From assembly GCA_023853785.1 (NCBI GenBank), contig JAJIRX010000537.1, positions 1 to 64,000 of the forward strand: 64,000 nucleotides of DNA, read 5' to 3'. Of this stretch, positions 1 through 11,936 are shown in pieces. The stretch comes from Psilocybe azurescens (taxonomy: Eukaryota > Basidiomycota > Agaricomycetes > Agaricales > Agrocybaceae). The stretch's first letter is position 1; every line of letters starts with the position of its first letter. Both the position numbers and the translations under genes were made by a program. Under the pieces are notes generated by a model that saw only the letters and a list, made by a program, of their open reading frames with translations, ran no database searches and was not told the DNA's origin.

Positions 1-1376
1 CACCTATAAAATAATAGCTTTACATGCTTGTAGAAAGCCAAATTGCTTTATTATAAATTGCAGAAAATTAAACAAGGTCATGTGACACTATTTGTACACA
101 TTTGAAATGTTGAATTCAAGTTCAACCATCTTTCTCTTTAACCACCACATCATGAAGCCTGCAACACCTTCTCAATACAATTCTGTCCTCAATCTTCTTG
201 AAGGGCTATTCTCTTTATCAAATAGAGTCTAAAACTGGTTTGGGAAAGTCTACTGTTGGAAGAATCAAGAGGAAAGTGGATGCCAACAAAGAAAACCCCA
301 AAACAACAAAGATGGATGTCCCTCAGCTTACTCCCAAGGATAAACAGGTCCTTTTCGTCAAATCAAAACAGGAAAGCTGGACAATGCTGTCCAGACAACA
401 CACCATCAATGATGCTATTCCCTCTCCTGTTTGTGCCCAAACAGTCAGAAATGCCCTCAAAGAAAACAACTTCCGCTCTGTTGTTAAATCAAAGCGGCCC
501 CTCCTCAAGGCTATCCACCGTCAAAAACACAAATTTGCCCAGAATCATGTTGGCTGGACTGTGGAGGATTGGAAAAGAGTACTCTGGTCAGATGAAACAA
601 AAATCAACAGGATTGGCTCAGATGGAAGGGTCTATACATGGAAACCCAAGGGTGAAGCAATCTCAGATAGAACATTACCAACTGTCAAGCATGGAGGGGC
701 AACAATCTCATGGTATGGGCTTGTATGGGGTGGAATGGTGTTGGAACACTCACTGAGGTTGAGAGGAAGATGAATGCAGACCAATACTGTGAATTTTGGA
801 GCATGGGGTGGATGAAAGCTTTGACAACTTGGAGATGGCAGAGGGAAAAGGATTTTTCAGCAGGATAATGACCCCAAACACACCTCCAAAAAGCTCAAGA
901 ATGGTTTTGGCCAATGATGTTGAAGTTATGGGTGGCCACCACAATCCCCTGATCTCAACCCCATTGAACACCTTTGGGTTTACCTCAAAAGCAAATGAAC
1001 ACCTATGAGACACCACCCAAAGGAGCATTTGAATTGTGGGAGAGATTGGCAAAGGAATGGACTGAAATATGTTCAGAAACATGCCAAAGGCTTATAGAAA
1101 GCATGCCAAGGAGAATGGAGGCTGTTATCAAGGCAAAGGGAGGCCATACTAAGTACTAGATAGAGAGTCAAAAAACTGTCCCAATGCTCTATTATTTTGT
1201 AAATTCCATTACTTAATCAGTGTTTGTTAAAATCATGTGACCTTGGTGAGAAATATGTTAGTTACATGTTAAACTATAACATATAATATTTTCAGACTTT
1301 TACAAAATTTATTTCCCAAGTTATTAAACAATTAGTGAGAAAGTGCCAAACATTGGGACAGTTTTTTGAGCTACTG
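1..1376 (+). mobile_element. Tc1/mariner-type DNA transposon, right part
   Basis: The span holds a broken Tc1-like transposase and ends in a sequence that reads CAGTAGCTCAAAAAACTG from the outside in (about 1359-1376, minus strand), directly followed by TA, the target duplicated by Tc1/mariner elements. The matching left terminal repeat is not found in the first 150 bases, so the element probably begins before this window. A second copy of the terminal sequence lies at 1167-1186 in opposite orientation. The transposase is frame-broken, so this copy should be unable to move by itself. Confidence 0.8.
152..1159 (+). pseudogene. Tc1-family transposase, frameshifted
   Basis: Cut-and-paste transposase of the Tc1/mariner superfamily (DDE/D endonuclease). 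Reading across frames shows an N-terminal helix-turn-helix with GLGKSTVGRIKRK, the first catalytic Asp in VLWSDETKINRIGSDGR, the second in QQDNDPKHTSKKA, and the third acidic residue in SPDLNPIEHLW, in the family order. The frame breaks near 198, within the G run at 696-699, near 794, in the T run at 853-857 and near 890; the breaks mostly look like one missing base in a short run. The start is taken at the ATG at 152, although the frame must shift about 45 bases later. The product would be about 330 residues if unbroken. No stop-free version exists here, so the copy is non-autonomous unless the indels are sequencing errors. Confidence 0.85.
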
Positions 1377-2105
1377 TATATATAGGATCAATTTATATTT
1401 TAAACACAAAGTTTCCTTTTACCATGTTAATTATATCAAATACATGATGATCTACAAAGTCTCTTTGTACTTCAAATACAAAGAACCTCTAAATTTGTAC
1501 ATTGAAGGTTGACTTGTAGTTGATCTACAAAGTTCCCATAAATTCTGCACCGAAGTGACTAAGGGTCATGGTCACGTGATCCTAACATGACAGTTGACCT
1601 TGTGGGGTACTTTGGTATGGGCACTTCTGGATCTCATGATAGCCTGATGCTTCTTCCAGAGAACAGTCACCAGAGGGAGCTAGGTGCTAGAAGTCTAAGA
1701 TGGGAAGCCAGACATTAAAAACACTAGCCAATTCCGGGAGCTCGTATCCATGAACAATGGTACTTAGTCCCAAAGTGTGCTGTTCAGTGGTTACTGCAGA
1801 GAAGACTTGGAGACACTTACACATGTACTAATACCCCAGGACCAGTATTCATAGAATTGGAGTCTACTTACTATTATTCGATAGACCCAGGAGTGCCCAG
1901 TGCCCTGCAGAAGGGATTTATATACAAGATGCATTTAGATACACGACAATATGTATATCAGATGTAACTTGAACTAGATAAAACCCAGAATACGAAAACA
2001 GGCCATTAATGCTCTGGACAGAGTATTACTGCAAATAAAAGTAAAAGAGACACTGAACAGTATTTCTGAAGAACCTCGGATATGATAGTATGTAAAAGAC
2101 GTCAT
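1377..2105. other. No gene; 3' flank shared with another LPDG copy
   Basis: I see no coding signal. Part of it (about 1890-2100) resembles 57950-58120: both carry a stretch with GATGCATTTAGATA followed by CCATTAATG and a GACACTGAA/GACGCTGAA block. Each lies just beyond the 3' end of an LPDG-family copy, so the duplicated unit included downstream DNA. Confidence 0.5.
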
Positions 2106-3992
2106 TCACCCAGATCTCAAAGACTCTGCAGGCATTCCGGGCCCTGGAAACACCTTCGCGACCTTGTGGACAGCCTCCCGATGCCGACGCCTGGCCTTAT
2201 ATTCTTGTAGGACAAGTGAAGGTATATGGAGAAAGAATTTGCTCAAAGAGGAAGCCGCACTCTAGAAGGAAATGGACTAAGCAAGAGATGCACAATGCGA
2301 CGTGAGGGCATATTACCTGGGGTGGTTCATGGGAGCCCACAGGAACCAAAGTTACCATTCCTAATGGCATGAGATAAGAAAGTCATCAACGCATTTGAAA
2401 AACCAGGAAGATCTTGCCTTCTTCGCTCAAAATCTCGTGAGTCTCTAGTATCCTGATCAGCAATTCGAAAGTTTGGGCAATTCTTCCATCGCTCTGAACA
2501 GCATGATCAGCTTACGGGTGAAAGACACATTAAGCATCTGGGACGTACCTTGTTAGCGAGATGACACCACATGGAATCTTCAGCAAACGCCACGTCAGCT
2601 GTTGGAGTCTGTCGAAAGTTAGTAAGGAAAATCCAAGATTTAATATATAAGTGCAGCCTACCTCGTTAAGAAGAATGTGGAGAATGACTTCCAGTGGATG
2701 AAATATACACTAGGGTGTCTACTCAGCCTCGTGGAGATAGGACTATACATGGAGATTGAAGGTGACACACCAGTTTTCCCCTCGAGCTACATGTTTGTCT
2801 GTTTGTCGGAATCGCACTTCCTTGAATGTCCGAAAGCGCGCTCGAACCCCAACAACAGGAACAGAGAGCATATTGTAGAAGGGAATGCGGCGTGGGGGTT
2901 CATACTGTAGGACATGTTGTGTCCAATCACTGATATTCACAGCCACCCTCATAGCACGTACAAACACTGCACACTTCTCGGTGCCATCGTCTGCTTGAGA
3001 CCAGAGACTTTGCATATCGCTGTCGTTGTGGAATTTTCCGTCCTTGTAGCGATTAGTGATAATACCCGCCTGAGTGAGAGATCGTGGATCCGAGGTACAT
3101 GTCGCCCATGTCGTAGCTCTGTCGCAGCCGGTAACAATGCAAAGTGATCCATTCGGAAATGCAACGTTGCCTCTTCCGCCATTAAAGAATAGATACCACT
3201 CCAATGCGTGTTTTTGGACGTAGTCGCGAATCCGAGTTGTCGACACAAGATCTTCACGAGACGCACCGTCTGGCAGAACGAGTATTCCACATTCACGTGC
3301 TTTGACCGTGAACTTAAGATCTCTGAGTTGTGCAAGGTGCTTTAGTAAAGTAGAAGCAGTACAAAGTGGAACATAGTCACAAAGGCGACGCGGAGACTTG
3401 GGTCACTTCCACTCCCGTACTGACAAGTGTGGTGCCGGGAGGAAATGGTTCGCATCTGTCTTAATTTCATCCGGCTGCGGCGGAGGGAGGAGAGGCTCCA
3501 TGTTGGGAGGAAAGCGGGACTGTAACTCGTTGCTTGCGGGCAGAAAAATATTGAAGTAACAGAAGAAATCACCGTCAACGCTGAGATATCCAACGTCACC
3601 TATCATAACCCCCGACTTGAAATGGTGCTGCGGCCGATCCACAGTTCCAACTACGTCCCAGATCGGAAGGCCATTTCCCAACATTAAAAGAGAGCGAGTA
3701 TAGGTTTCCGTTCCGCTTGATGGGCAAGAGATTGCATGGCATCGTGCAAAGCTGGTATCGTTTAAAATGGCTTGATATGGACGCGCAATCGAATCTGGCG
3801 GAAAATGAGAGCGCTTCACGCTTTATGCAGTACCGGCATACCTCGTTGTGAATGAGTATCTTCTGAAGTTCTGTTATCCCCAGGATATGGTCCCTCAGGA
3901 TCACGATCATCCACGGCCTGAACAAAAGTTCAAATATGAATAGAGGAACAAGAATGGCATTCTGTTACCATGTCGTCGCCCTGGTTGTCCAT
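2106..3992 (-). CDS. LPDG-family protein, type 1 (copy A), one frame break
   Basis: Uncharacterised Agaricomycete family; no biochemical role is known to me. The start at 3992 gives a short acidic exon (MDNQGDDM), a second acidic exon, then domain 1 with SIARPYQAILNDTSFARC and GVMIGDVGYLSVDGDF, and domain 2 with GILVLPDGASREDL, YVQKHALEWYLFFNGGRG and NGSLCIVTGCDRATTWAT. A helical tail follows, split over several exons: IFHPLEVILHILLNE, ADVAFAEDSMWCHL, FELLIRILETHE, and a basic last exon with EYKARRRHREAVHKVAK. Introns are about 45-65 nt; one tail intron uses a GC donor (2417). One C is missing in the coding strand near 3441 relative to two paralogues, which shifts the frame between the domains. 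I infer about 480-490 residues if repaired. Intracellular, with no signal peptide. Confidence 0.65.
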
Positions 3993-5096
3993 CGTCGTGG
4001 CTCCAGTCAAAGTGCAGGACGAAGCTGTATATGTTCTGGTTGAATCTGGTTGAGTTGGTCAAAAGGACAGCTACATAATTGGTTCCATTTGGAAATAAAC
4101 TGGCAATAGCCGTCTTGTTTGATTTATGTGATACCCTTGTGATGCCCGTTGGAAGCCCATTAGCAACAGCAAGGAACAGCTCAAATGTTGGACAGCCGGT
4201 GTGACCGCAAGCTTCCTGATCGATGCGTGTCATGTAATGCATTGAGAGATCACTTTTTGTTCCTATCCTATGTACTTAGTACAGTAGTGCGCCGTAGCTA
4301 GGAGCTATTTCAATAGCATCAATGCTCTAAAATACTGACATATCAGGAAAAATCATCGCGAAATGAGCTGAAAAAGTCAAAAGTTGTAGTTCACCGACCC
4401 CCAAAAGTATGGATTATTGGGGAGCACCCTCTCTACTGCCCGATGCCAAAATGCTGGCTTTTGATGGTCACCCCGTGAGAACTTTGGAAGCAAAGCTCAT
4501 CATAGAGCATGCCAGACACTGGCATAGCGAAACATTCTTTGGGTATCACAGGCTTATGGGTTACGGATTGCATTTCCCTGCGAACCAAGTCCGTGAATCG
4601 AAAAAAAACTATGGGTTATAAGTGTGTAAATACACTTTTGTTTACACCGTGACTGGTGGGATCAAAAGGTACTAAGCGAGGAGGGCTGGTTGTATATTAT
4701 TGTGTCGCAGGTGTGTAGGCGAAGTACCCACGTAGTATGTACATAAATAGCCGCTGTCAAGCTGTCAAACGCTTCCGCTTTGTTTTCTGGATGCGAACAA
4801 CGGTACTAATTAATTTGCGACCAATTTGTATGCGAAGATTACTTATTTTGGCTCTTGCTTTTGAACCCGTTCAGATTCGTGGATACATATTGGCACTGAA
4901 CATCGGCATGTCCCATCAGAACTGTGCTTCTGTTTACTTACATTAATTGCGATCGTTTTCCACACACTTCTAAACCGCTCCCCAGACCTCAGGCCTCAGG
5001 CCTCAAGCCTCATCTTATCGTTGATTCCATCTCAGCCACTACTCGACAACTACATATCTCGCCATCGCACGCAGCCATCGTATTTGACAAGTTAAA
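3993..5096. other. Intergenic, between divergent LPDG copies
   Basis: Lies between the starts of two divergently read LPDG genes, so it should hold both promoters. A short open stretch upstream of copy A (to about 4240) and another at 4409-4621 match nothing I recognise and lack splice-supported context. A small tandem run of GGCCTCA/AGCCTCA units sits at about 4985-5012, just before the downstream gene. Confidence 0.4.
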
Positions 5097-6991
5097 ATGA
5101 ACGAAGCCCCATCTCTCAATAGCTCGTCCGGGAGGAGTAGCTTTGCTTCCACTATCCTGCACTCGTTAACAGAGGAGGAAGAAGCTGCAGGTGTATCTCG
5201 TGATGAACCTGGTATCCACACGCAGCTACCATTCCACTCCCAGGTTAACGCTTCTGACTTTTTCTTTATCTTGGCGTTGTGTTGACAGAGTCCAGTTCGA
5301 CAATCATCTCGGAAAGTGGCAACGTCACGACGACTACCAACACAACCGATAACAGCAGCGGTAATACAACCAACATCGCCACGTTAATCGTCAATCAATA
5401 CAATGGTTTGGTTTTATCGCTATCATTACAAGTGACAATACACTGAAATATCACGAAGGCGATAGAACCCAAGGTCCTAAGCACAGCAAAAGTGTGTATT
5501 TTGCGTCTTTGTGGACCTTGGTTCTGATTTCCATATACCAATAGGCATAGGCCCTGTTGAGAGCAGCAGTAGACATAATGACATATCAGCACCCTCCAGA
5601 TGGAATTCCGTTCGTGACAGCTACATCTATGCTTTCTCACTCATTTTCTAAAGACTTTGTAATCCAGTCAGAGCGAGTGCTATGCAATGACGCTTCCTTG
5701 AATAGGGCTACTGGATCTGCCTCGACTTTGAGAGCTGGAAGAACAGCCCGGCCTCATGGGAATCCTGGAGAACGCAATCAGGGTCGTCCAGGTATTTAGT
5801 CTGTTCTCAACTACCCCGACATCTTACTTCATAAAATTGTAGGCCTTGAGTCACAAGCACAAGCACAAGCAACGCGCAAGCCGCGGGTTCGTCTTGAGAA
5901 GATGGAGGCTGAGGTTATCACCATCAATTATGATGTATACAACACGTACTGATAGATAAATTCACAGAAACTACAGCTTCCAGATAGTACTGACAAGAAT
6001 ATAGAGGCGTATATGCGTGCACCTATGAAGACTACGTTAGGACTCGGAGCCATAGATGTAATCCGCCTATGGGATCCCTATCCCGACCTGGCCCTCGATC
6101 GAGAGCGACAAGAAAAGCACTGCTCACTGGGAGACGTGGGCATGTTTGCCTCTGATGGTAGCTTCAATGTCATGTTCAACATATTCATGTCAAAGGAAGA
6201 CAATATCAAGATGAACTACCGCCCACCGCCGACCTTCAAACCCTTTGAGCTGGCAGGCTGGCAAAAACCTAGTAAACAGAAACTGCGAGTGTCTAACAAA
6301 ACATATATAAGCCAAAATTTCGAAGCTTCCAAAATCAGTATGCCAGAGGGAGCGCCACAACTAGGTTATTGTTTCTCGTCTCTTCGGGAATGTTGATGTC
6401 GGTGCTCATTTCTATTGATTTCAGAGTTTTTAGGTATCTATTCAAGTCGGTTACGAGACCTTTAAGTCTCGGTGGAGCGATCCTCGTTGTACCAGACGGA
6501 TGCTCGAAAGATGTGGTACCAGAAGATCTGATGACCTATATCGAACGTCACTTCGACGATCAGATAGCTTCCTGGTATCATCTGGAATTTCATTCCTCCT
6601 ATAAACGGCGCACTCCTGTCAACGGTTCTCTGAAGCTAGTGGTTGGCTGCTACCGAACGACCTTGTGGGCTGCCGCTGCTTTAAGATGCAGCAAGCATGA
6701 ACCGGATATTTCTCAAGCCGTTTTAGAGTACAAGGGGAGCCGGATTGGTACGAGTGGATCCCTCAAGAGGGTTCCAAAATTCACGTAAATCAGGCTTCAT
6801 ACGAGGAAGTGGGAGGAGTACTCCGGACAGTTGCGATAGAGGTTTGCTCCGTGTTCTACGATATGGAAAAGCCGAAGCGTCCTTCATCCGTTAAATTTCT
6901 ACGCAGTCCATCGCTTACGTCACTGGCAAGCTCAATAACGTCAAGACTGTCGCGGATTAGTCTGTCGAGAACCTTTTCATCGCGTCAATAA
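5097..6991 (+). CDS. LPDG-family protein, type 2 (copy B), with N-terminal GNV-T segment
   Basis: Starts at ATG 5097 with a Ser/Glu-rich exon to 5243; an intron to 5290 joins it to an exon encoding ISESGNVTTTTNTTDNSSG, a low-complexity segment like the motifs in the 4HB-GN proteins. Later exons give a basic linker and domain 1 (about 6013-6330) with VIRLWDPYPDLALDRERQEK, SLGDVGMFASDGSFNVMFNI and NYRPPPTFKPF. Domain 2 (about 6470-6990) has GGAILVVPDGCSKD, NGSLKLVVGCYRTTLWAAAA and, after a shift, WYEWIPQE and ASYEEVGGVL. The G run at 6734-6737 is one base short for continuity. Copy D (minus, 31033-28990) is its close paralogue with the same exon order. The gene stands 1.2 kb upstream of a 4HB-GN gene on the same strand. 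Function unknown; a sensor role is only inferred from this pairing. Confidence 0.6.
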
Positions 6992-8234
6992 AAATTCACC
7001 ATCTGGATCAGTACACAGCTGGTCAATGAGTACCCGCAAGCATTCAAAGATGATGCATAGTGTATGTAGCCTAACTTTGAGCCTCAAAAGCTCTATTAGT
7101 AACTTATACAGAGTACCTCAAATATCAGAAACTATTTGTATTTTGGGATTTTCCGCTCCGGATATCAGTAGGGCACTGAGAATCATAAAATCATGGGCCC
7201 CTAGATTGAAGCAGACTTCCAATGAATGTGATTCTTTGACGGGAAGGGCACCATTGGATCGTAACATTGAATACTAGTCGTATAGTAGTACATAATGTGT
7301 GTTTGACCTTTCGCTTATGATCTGTGTCCCGTCGATGGACATGGCGGACACTATGTTTACTTTGGTCCATTTCGGTAAAGTCAGGTTATACGACAGCTTC
7401 GTCAGTAGCGTTTGATCATCAAAGCCGAATGAAAAATCGACTTTGTTTGTGGGTAATTCATTATCCCAAGACAAGGGACTGCCGGCAGCTGGCGAGATCC
7501 AAAGCGCAGAAAGCCAAAATTAGCCTGAAGGCTAGACTCCATTTCTGATGCGTTGGCTGGGATAGAAGTAATGTTGTAAGCCAAGGCCAAAATGCGAAAA
7601 GCCATGGTAAACGTTTCCTTTCTCGTCTTTACACATATTTCCTGAGCCACCTGTGACCTTGACATGCATACACAGTGCCAACATAGTCCCGACTATTAAT
7701 ATGCAAACACAGCATAGCCAAGCGAGTAACAAGGGACAGTCGCTGTGGGCGACTACGGTGACAATCCATCGGCGTACGCCTTCTGATGTGTGGGCGAACA
7801 GGTGTGTTTGTTCGACACTTCTTCGGAGTCCCTTGTATTCCGACCGAACAATTACAGACATTGACATGTACACGTAATGGCGACATAGTCCTGGTTATTA
7901 ATATACACAAAGTATACAAACAAAAGCGTAGCCGGCTAAGCCGAGCGAGTAACCAGGGACAGTCACTGTGGACGAACACGGCGACAGCTCAATAACGTAC
8001 GTCCGCCGTGATGTGGGTGTACATTTTCTCGACAGTTTCTCAGAATCCCTTGTATTTCGACTGAATAGTTACAGCATTAAGAATCGTCTTGTTGTGAATC
8101 CGTTGCTGTTTCTGAGCGCTTGGTCACCCAACTCGATCGAGGGTATTTAAGTATCGAATAGTATTGTGCCAAATTATACACGCACCACGCCTTCTACCAG
8201 CTACAGCTGATCTGATACTCTATCAATCTTGATT
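6992..8234. other. Intergenic upstream of 4HB-GN gene M1
   Basis: Contains no gene I can support. Its main structure is a pair of direct repeats at about 7659-8066, listed separately. The last 170 bases should hold the promoter of the gene starting at 8235. Confidence 0.4.
7659..8066. repeat. Two tandem direct repeats of about 200 bp
   Basis: Unit 1 begins TTGACATGCATACAC at 7659 and unit 2 TTGACATGTACACG at 7861, a spacing of 202 bases. Shared blocks in the same order include ACATAGTCC, CGAGTAAC then GGGACAGTC, GATGTG, and TCCCTTGTATT. Divergence is moderate (roughly one difference in four to five bases, plus indels), so the duplication is not recent. It sits directly upstream of the 4HB-GN gene and may affect its promoter. 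Confidence 0.7.
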
Positions 8235-9532
8235 ATGTCTCTTGCCAATGAAGCCGCACTCGTTGATGCGCCTTTGACTCGTAACCACTTAGCGGACTAT
8301 AATCCCACCGATGATATTCTGGCTAATACACGTATAACTCTAACAACGTTGGAAGCTGTTTGTGGTTTCGTTCCAGTTCCGGCTCTTGCAAAGGTGGTCA
8401 ACGTTCTATGCTCCATTATCAAGATCGCCGAGGTGAGTAAAATTGTTTCATTGGCATAAGTGTCGAGGAACTTATGTGAGCAAACAAGGACACGAGAAAC
8501 AACTCTTCGGAACGTATGGATCTCATCCAAACAGCGCGGATGGTTGTCAAATCCATCAACGATTCTTGTACTAAGATCTCTGCCAGGGGAGAAGATATTT
8601 CTGCGGATCTGATGGCATACGTTGAAGGCCTAGTCAAGTATGGCGAAGCACGAATCGCTCAGTGTCGTGCCCGAGCTGAAATGCTGCTATAGAACTTTAA
8701 ACCAGGTCGAGATAACTTGTCAATTAATGAGTGGCAGGTCTTGGTGGAAACGGGCTTTGGTCAACAGTACCGAAAAACGATTGATTGGAAGCTTGAAGGA
8801 GCAGATGATGCAGGCGCAAGCCGTATTTCAGGTTAGTTCTGTGTGCTTGATGACGCATTCAAAAATTTCCTGACGGGTTTTCTATATTTGAACAGAATCA
8901 GGTCATTGTGTCTATTAGTCAAGGGGTCAAATGCATAAAGGATGCTATTGATGACAATGCCCCCACATCTGATTCGACAGCCTTTCAGGTGTCAGTCGAG
9001 GCTGGGAACATTCTTGCCTCTGGAGATAATGCATTCGTCTACGGCAGTGGGGATATCAAAATGAGATCGATATATTACGGGCCTCCACCCCAGGCCGTCA
9101 AGTCATCCGCTTCCGATGAGGCTCAGTCCACCACCAATGTATTTCAGTCCGCCACGCATGATATTCAGTCCGCTACAGGAACATTCAGACCAGTCGTAAC
9201 ACGTGGAATAAATGCCTCTGGTCGCAATGCTATGGTGATCAACAGTGGCAATGTCGTCACCACCAGCACACATAATGCCAATGCTGCCCCAGCCTCTGTG
9301 CCGCAGGCTTCTGACCCTGAGGGCAACAACGAAATCAGAGCGCTAGTTAGGAGTCTTATTGCCTCTAAAATATCCCCAATGATAAGTGAGTTCATTGCTA
9401 TAGTACGAAATTGTAGTCATCAGACATCTTATCGAGTAATGCCTTCCACCTTTAGGCCACTCGGTTAATCCCCCAATAGCAAGGGCGGCTACTAGAGGCC
9501 CAGCCCGAGCGGCCGCCAAATCAACCGCCTAG
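8235..9532 (+). CDS. Predicted MLKL/HeLo-like helical-bundle protein with C-terminal GN motifs (M1)
   Basis: Five exons (8235-8432, 8489-8637, 8693-8831, 8896-9385, 9480-9532) join in frame to 342 residues. Residues 1-180 are predicted helical: a hydrophobic helix after VCGFVPVPALAKVV, then CSIIKIAEDTRNN, VEGLVKTLNQVEITC and SLKEQMMQAQAVF. This layout resembles the N-terminal four-helix-bundle adaptor of fungal NLRs and MLKL. The C-terminal half is Ser/Thr/Ala-rich with two motif-like segments, ILASGDNAFVYGSGDIKM and INASGRNAMVINSGNVVTTS, resembling glycine/asparagine amyloid-signalling motifs (PP/RHIM-like). It ends with a helix and a basic tail. M2 has the same lengths for its first three exons (198, 149, 139).

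Cell-death execution by membrane attack is a family-level analogy; the amyloid reading is inference. No signal peptide, NTPase or kinase domain. Confidence 0.6.
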
Positions 9533-10017
9533 CAGTGTCTCTGGACCTTTTTGACATTCAGATTGGACTGAAATTATGTATACCAGTAGTAGTGGGTTAT
9601 CTATTTTATTAGTAGGGGCTGTTGTTTCTCTCACTTCTTGGCAATGTTACATATGGACATACTTGGTTACTCGATTTTAGAGCGGTTTCCAGTATATGGA
9701 CACCTGAATGGGTCTGGTTATTCATTAGTATGTTTGATAAGTAGTTTTAATGCGAGGCATTGTATGCACAAAGTTAAGATATCTTTCCTGTTCTCATCGT
9801 CATCTGCTATCCTGCTGGAACTGTTGTTGTATGTTCCTATGCCTTGAGGATTGTACATTGTCGCCACTTCAAGTATGCCGATGATAAGTAAGTATGCCAT
9901 CTAGCTAAAATGATTCTACTTATGCTTTATGTCTCGAAGCCGCCTTACGTTCTGTGAATGACTACCTACGATAAAATTGTTCATGCGATGTGAGTTTGAG
10001 CTAGTGGTGAATTGATC
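9533..10017. other. Intergenic, nothing recognised
   Basis: Short AT-rich open stretches only, none supported by splice sites or similarity to other parts of the window. Confidence 0.4.
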
Positions 10018-11440
10018 TAAGTCTGATGGGCGCTTAAATGTTCGATACACGGGTCACGAGTCGCGACTAGTCATGTGAGCCACGATCGATCATCAGGACA
10101 AAGTGGCGATTCGCGTTTGTTACAATGACGCCTTCACGGTTTCGAGAGGTGCAGACTCTTTAAAGCCAGTTATTGATTACACATGCTAGTAATGTCTCCA
10201 TATAGCTGATTCCCCTCAATTTGAATATTTCTGTGGATTTCACTTGGATTTTCCTCAAACCTTCTTAGACTCATACAGCAATAGTATGAGGAATCACACC
10301 GACTGGGTGATGTCTGTAGGCTCTTTAGTAGTCTCCCGAGCTGCAGGCAGCTCCGAGATACGATTAGTCTTTAAGGCACACCTCGGAGCGCTGGTCGGTG
10401 AGACTCGAGAAAGCAATCTACACTAAATCTATCCCCTACGAGAAGTGAATTTTCCTCAATGAACTCTCGTAGTCGACCTCTTCCAACACGGTATTTCCTT
10501 CCTCCTCCGATGACTGTTAAATATGTCAGAACAAGATAGGCCCACAAGCCTGCTCAGACTCTGATAGAACCTGTGCTCGTCTACTAAGTAGTACCATACG
10601 ATGAATCAGCTTCCGAGTCTTGATATTACTACTATCCACCGTAATCAAGCATCACTGTGACTTCACTAGGACATGCACCATAAAAAAAATTGGAATCTCT
10701 AGCCGTCGTCAAGGACTGGACAGTTGGACTCCCCTTTGTTCAGTCCAATCGAGAAACTTAACACTCATATTTATGACGAACGCGGAAGCACTGCCCGGCG
10801 TGCAACTAAATGTAACTTCAAGTTCAAGCTTCAAGGCCTTGCATATAAATATCGACATGGCCAAGTCAGAAAAATTCCGCTTCCTATTCCGTACGCAAGT
10901 AAGCTCTGCCTGTAATCTACTGCTCAATTCAGTTCAATGTCAGTTAAATCCACTTCCAGCTAAGCTTGAAAATATACCTACACAGAACTTACGAGCGCTC
11001 ACGCTCCCGTCTTTCATCCGAGCCGCAATTGTATCGGGCTTTCCAAATACTTATCAACGCTACAACAATACGAACGAACCTGCAAAGTCGAGACTCAGTG
11101 CACTATTCCAAGTGCACCAAGCTTTATTCATTCTTAGGCATCGATTTAAATCATAGTAATGATTGAACCAGCTCCCAGTTCCGAAACAAAACCTCTACTA
11201 GTACGTAGTCTGTTGCACTTGAGTAATCCGGGCTCACCGATTGGACGTTGAAAATGGATGCTGGATTATTGGACGACAAGTCAATGTTGAACGCACCAAT
11301 CCAAACATCTGGGAAACCAATTTAAACTAGATGAACATAACATATATACATGTGTAATCGTGCAACACACCTTGAAGCTTGAAACTGGCACAAAGAGCAG
11401 CTTGGTTGTGTAATAATAATAAAAGGAAATTCTATTCGGG
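10018..11440. repeat. Direct duplicate of the COX4-family 3' flank, copy 1
   Basis: Closely matches 14338-15815 in the same orientation. Both begin GTCTGATGGGCGCTTAAA and GGGTCACGAGTCGCG, continue with GACAAAGTGGCGATTCG and GAAACTTAACAC, and end with ACAAAGAGCAGCTTG then GGAAATTCTATT. The last block in the other copy covers the stop codon and 3' UTR of the cytochrome oxidase gene. This copy thus carries a snippet of that gene's tail but none of the rest. A long open frame at about 10620-11156 is not kept intact in the other copy. Confidence 0.75.
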
Positions 11441-11454
11441 TCATCTGAGTCATT

Positions 11455-11872
11455 ATAGAGACATGAATCGCTGCCTGAGATAGTGGCAATCTTAACCCGG
11501 ATTCTCGATATGCATGAGATTCAATCAGTAGACGGTGAGTTTGAAGCAACCCCTCCAGAATGAAATATATATTAAAATCATTACGTCAGGACTGGTGACC
11601 TTGCGGCCAAGATCAGCTGGCGACGACGTAAGAGACCAGGTTTCTGACTTCTAACTCTCGATTTGACCAATATCTAATATCATTCAGAGCATCAGCAGCA
11701 AGTCTACTGAAGAGCATATTGGCGTTCATTATAAACGCCAAGAAATCAAGGACAAACCAGACAAAACCTGAAGAAGATCGCGAAATTTCTGCCCGGTCAA
11801 GGTCTCCTCCACCCGACCACATTTTAATATATTATTGGGTATTATCTGGGTATAAAATGCTTCATCTCAACA
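11455..11872 (+). pseudogene. Orphan C-terminal exons of an LPDG-family gene
   Basis: The segment encodes the tail exons of the type-3 LPDG copies without the rest of the gene. Exons read ESLPEIVAILTRILDMHEIQ, then (after an intron from about 11533) LVTLRPRSAGDD, then SLLKSILAFIINAKKS with an Arg/Ser/Pro-rich end. Nearly the same DNA occurs at about 43085-43480 and the first exon also at about 55700-55760. No start codon or upstream domain is present, so this is a fragment left by duplication. Confidence 0.6.
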
Positions 11873-11936
11873 ATACAAATCTTGTGAAAGCTTGTTCGGT
11901 GGCATATACATTATTCAGACTAGCTTGCTCTCCCTA

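Noticed and set aside
10620..11156. 178-codon open frame in the duplicated COX5-flank block
   Set aside because: The sister copy at 14338-15815 breaks the frame at several indels, and no domain is recognisable.
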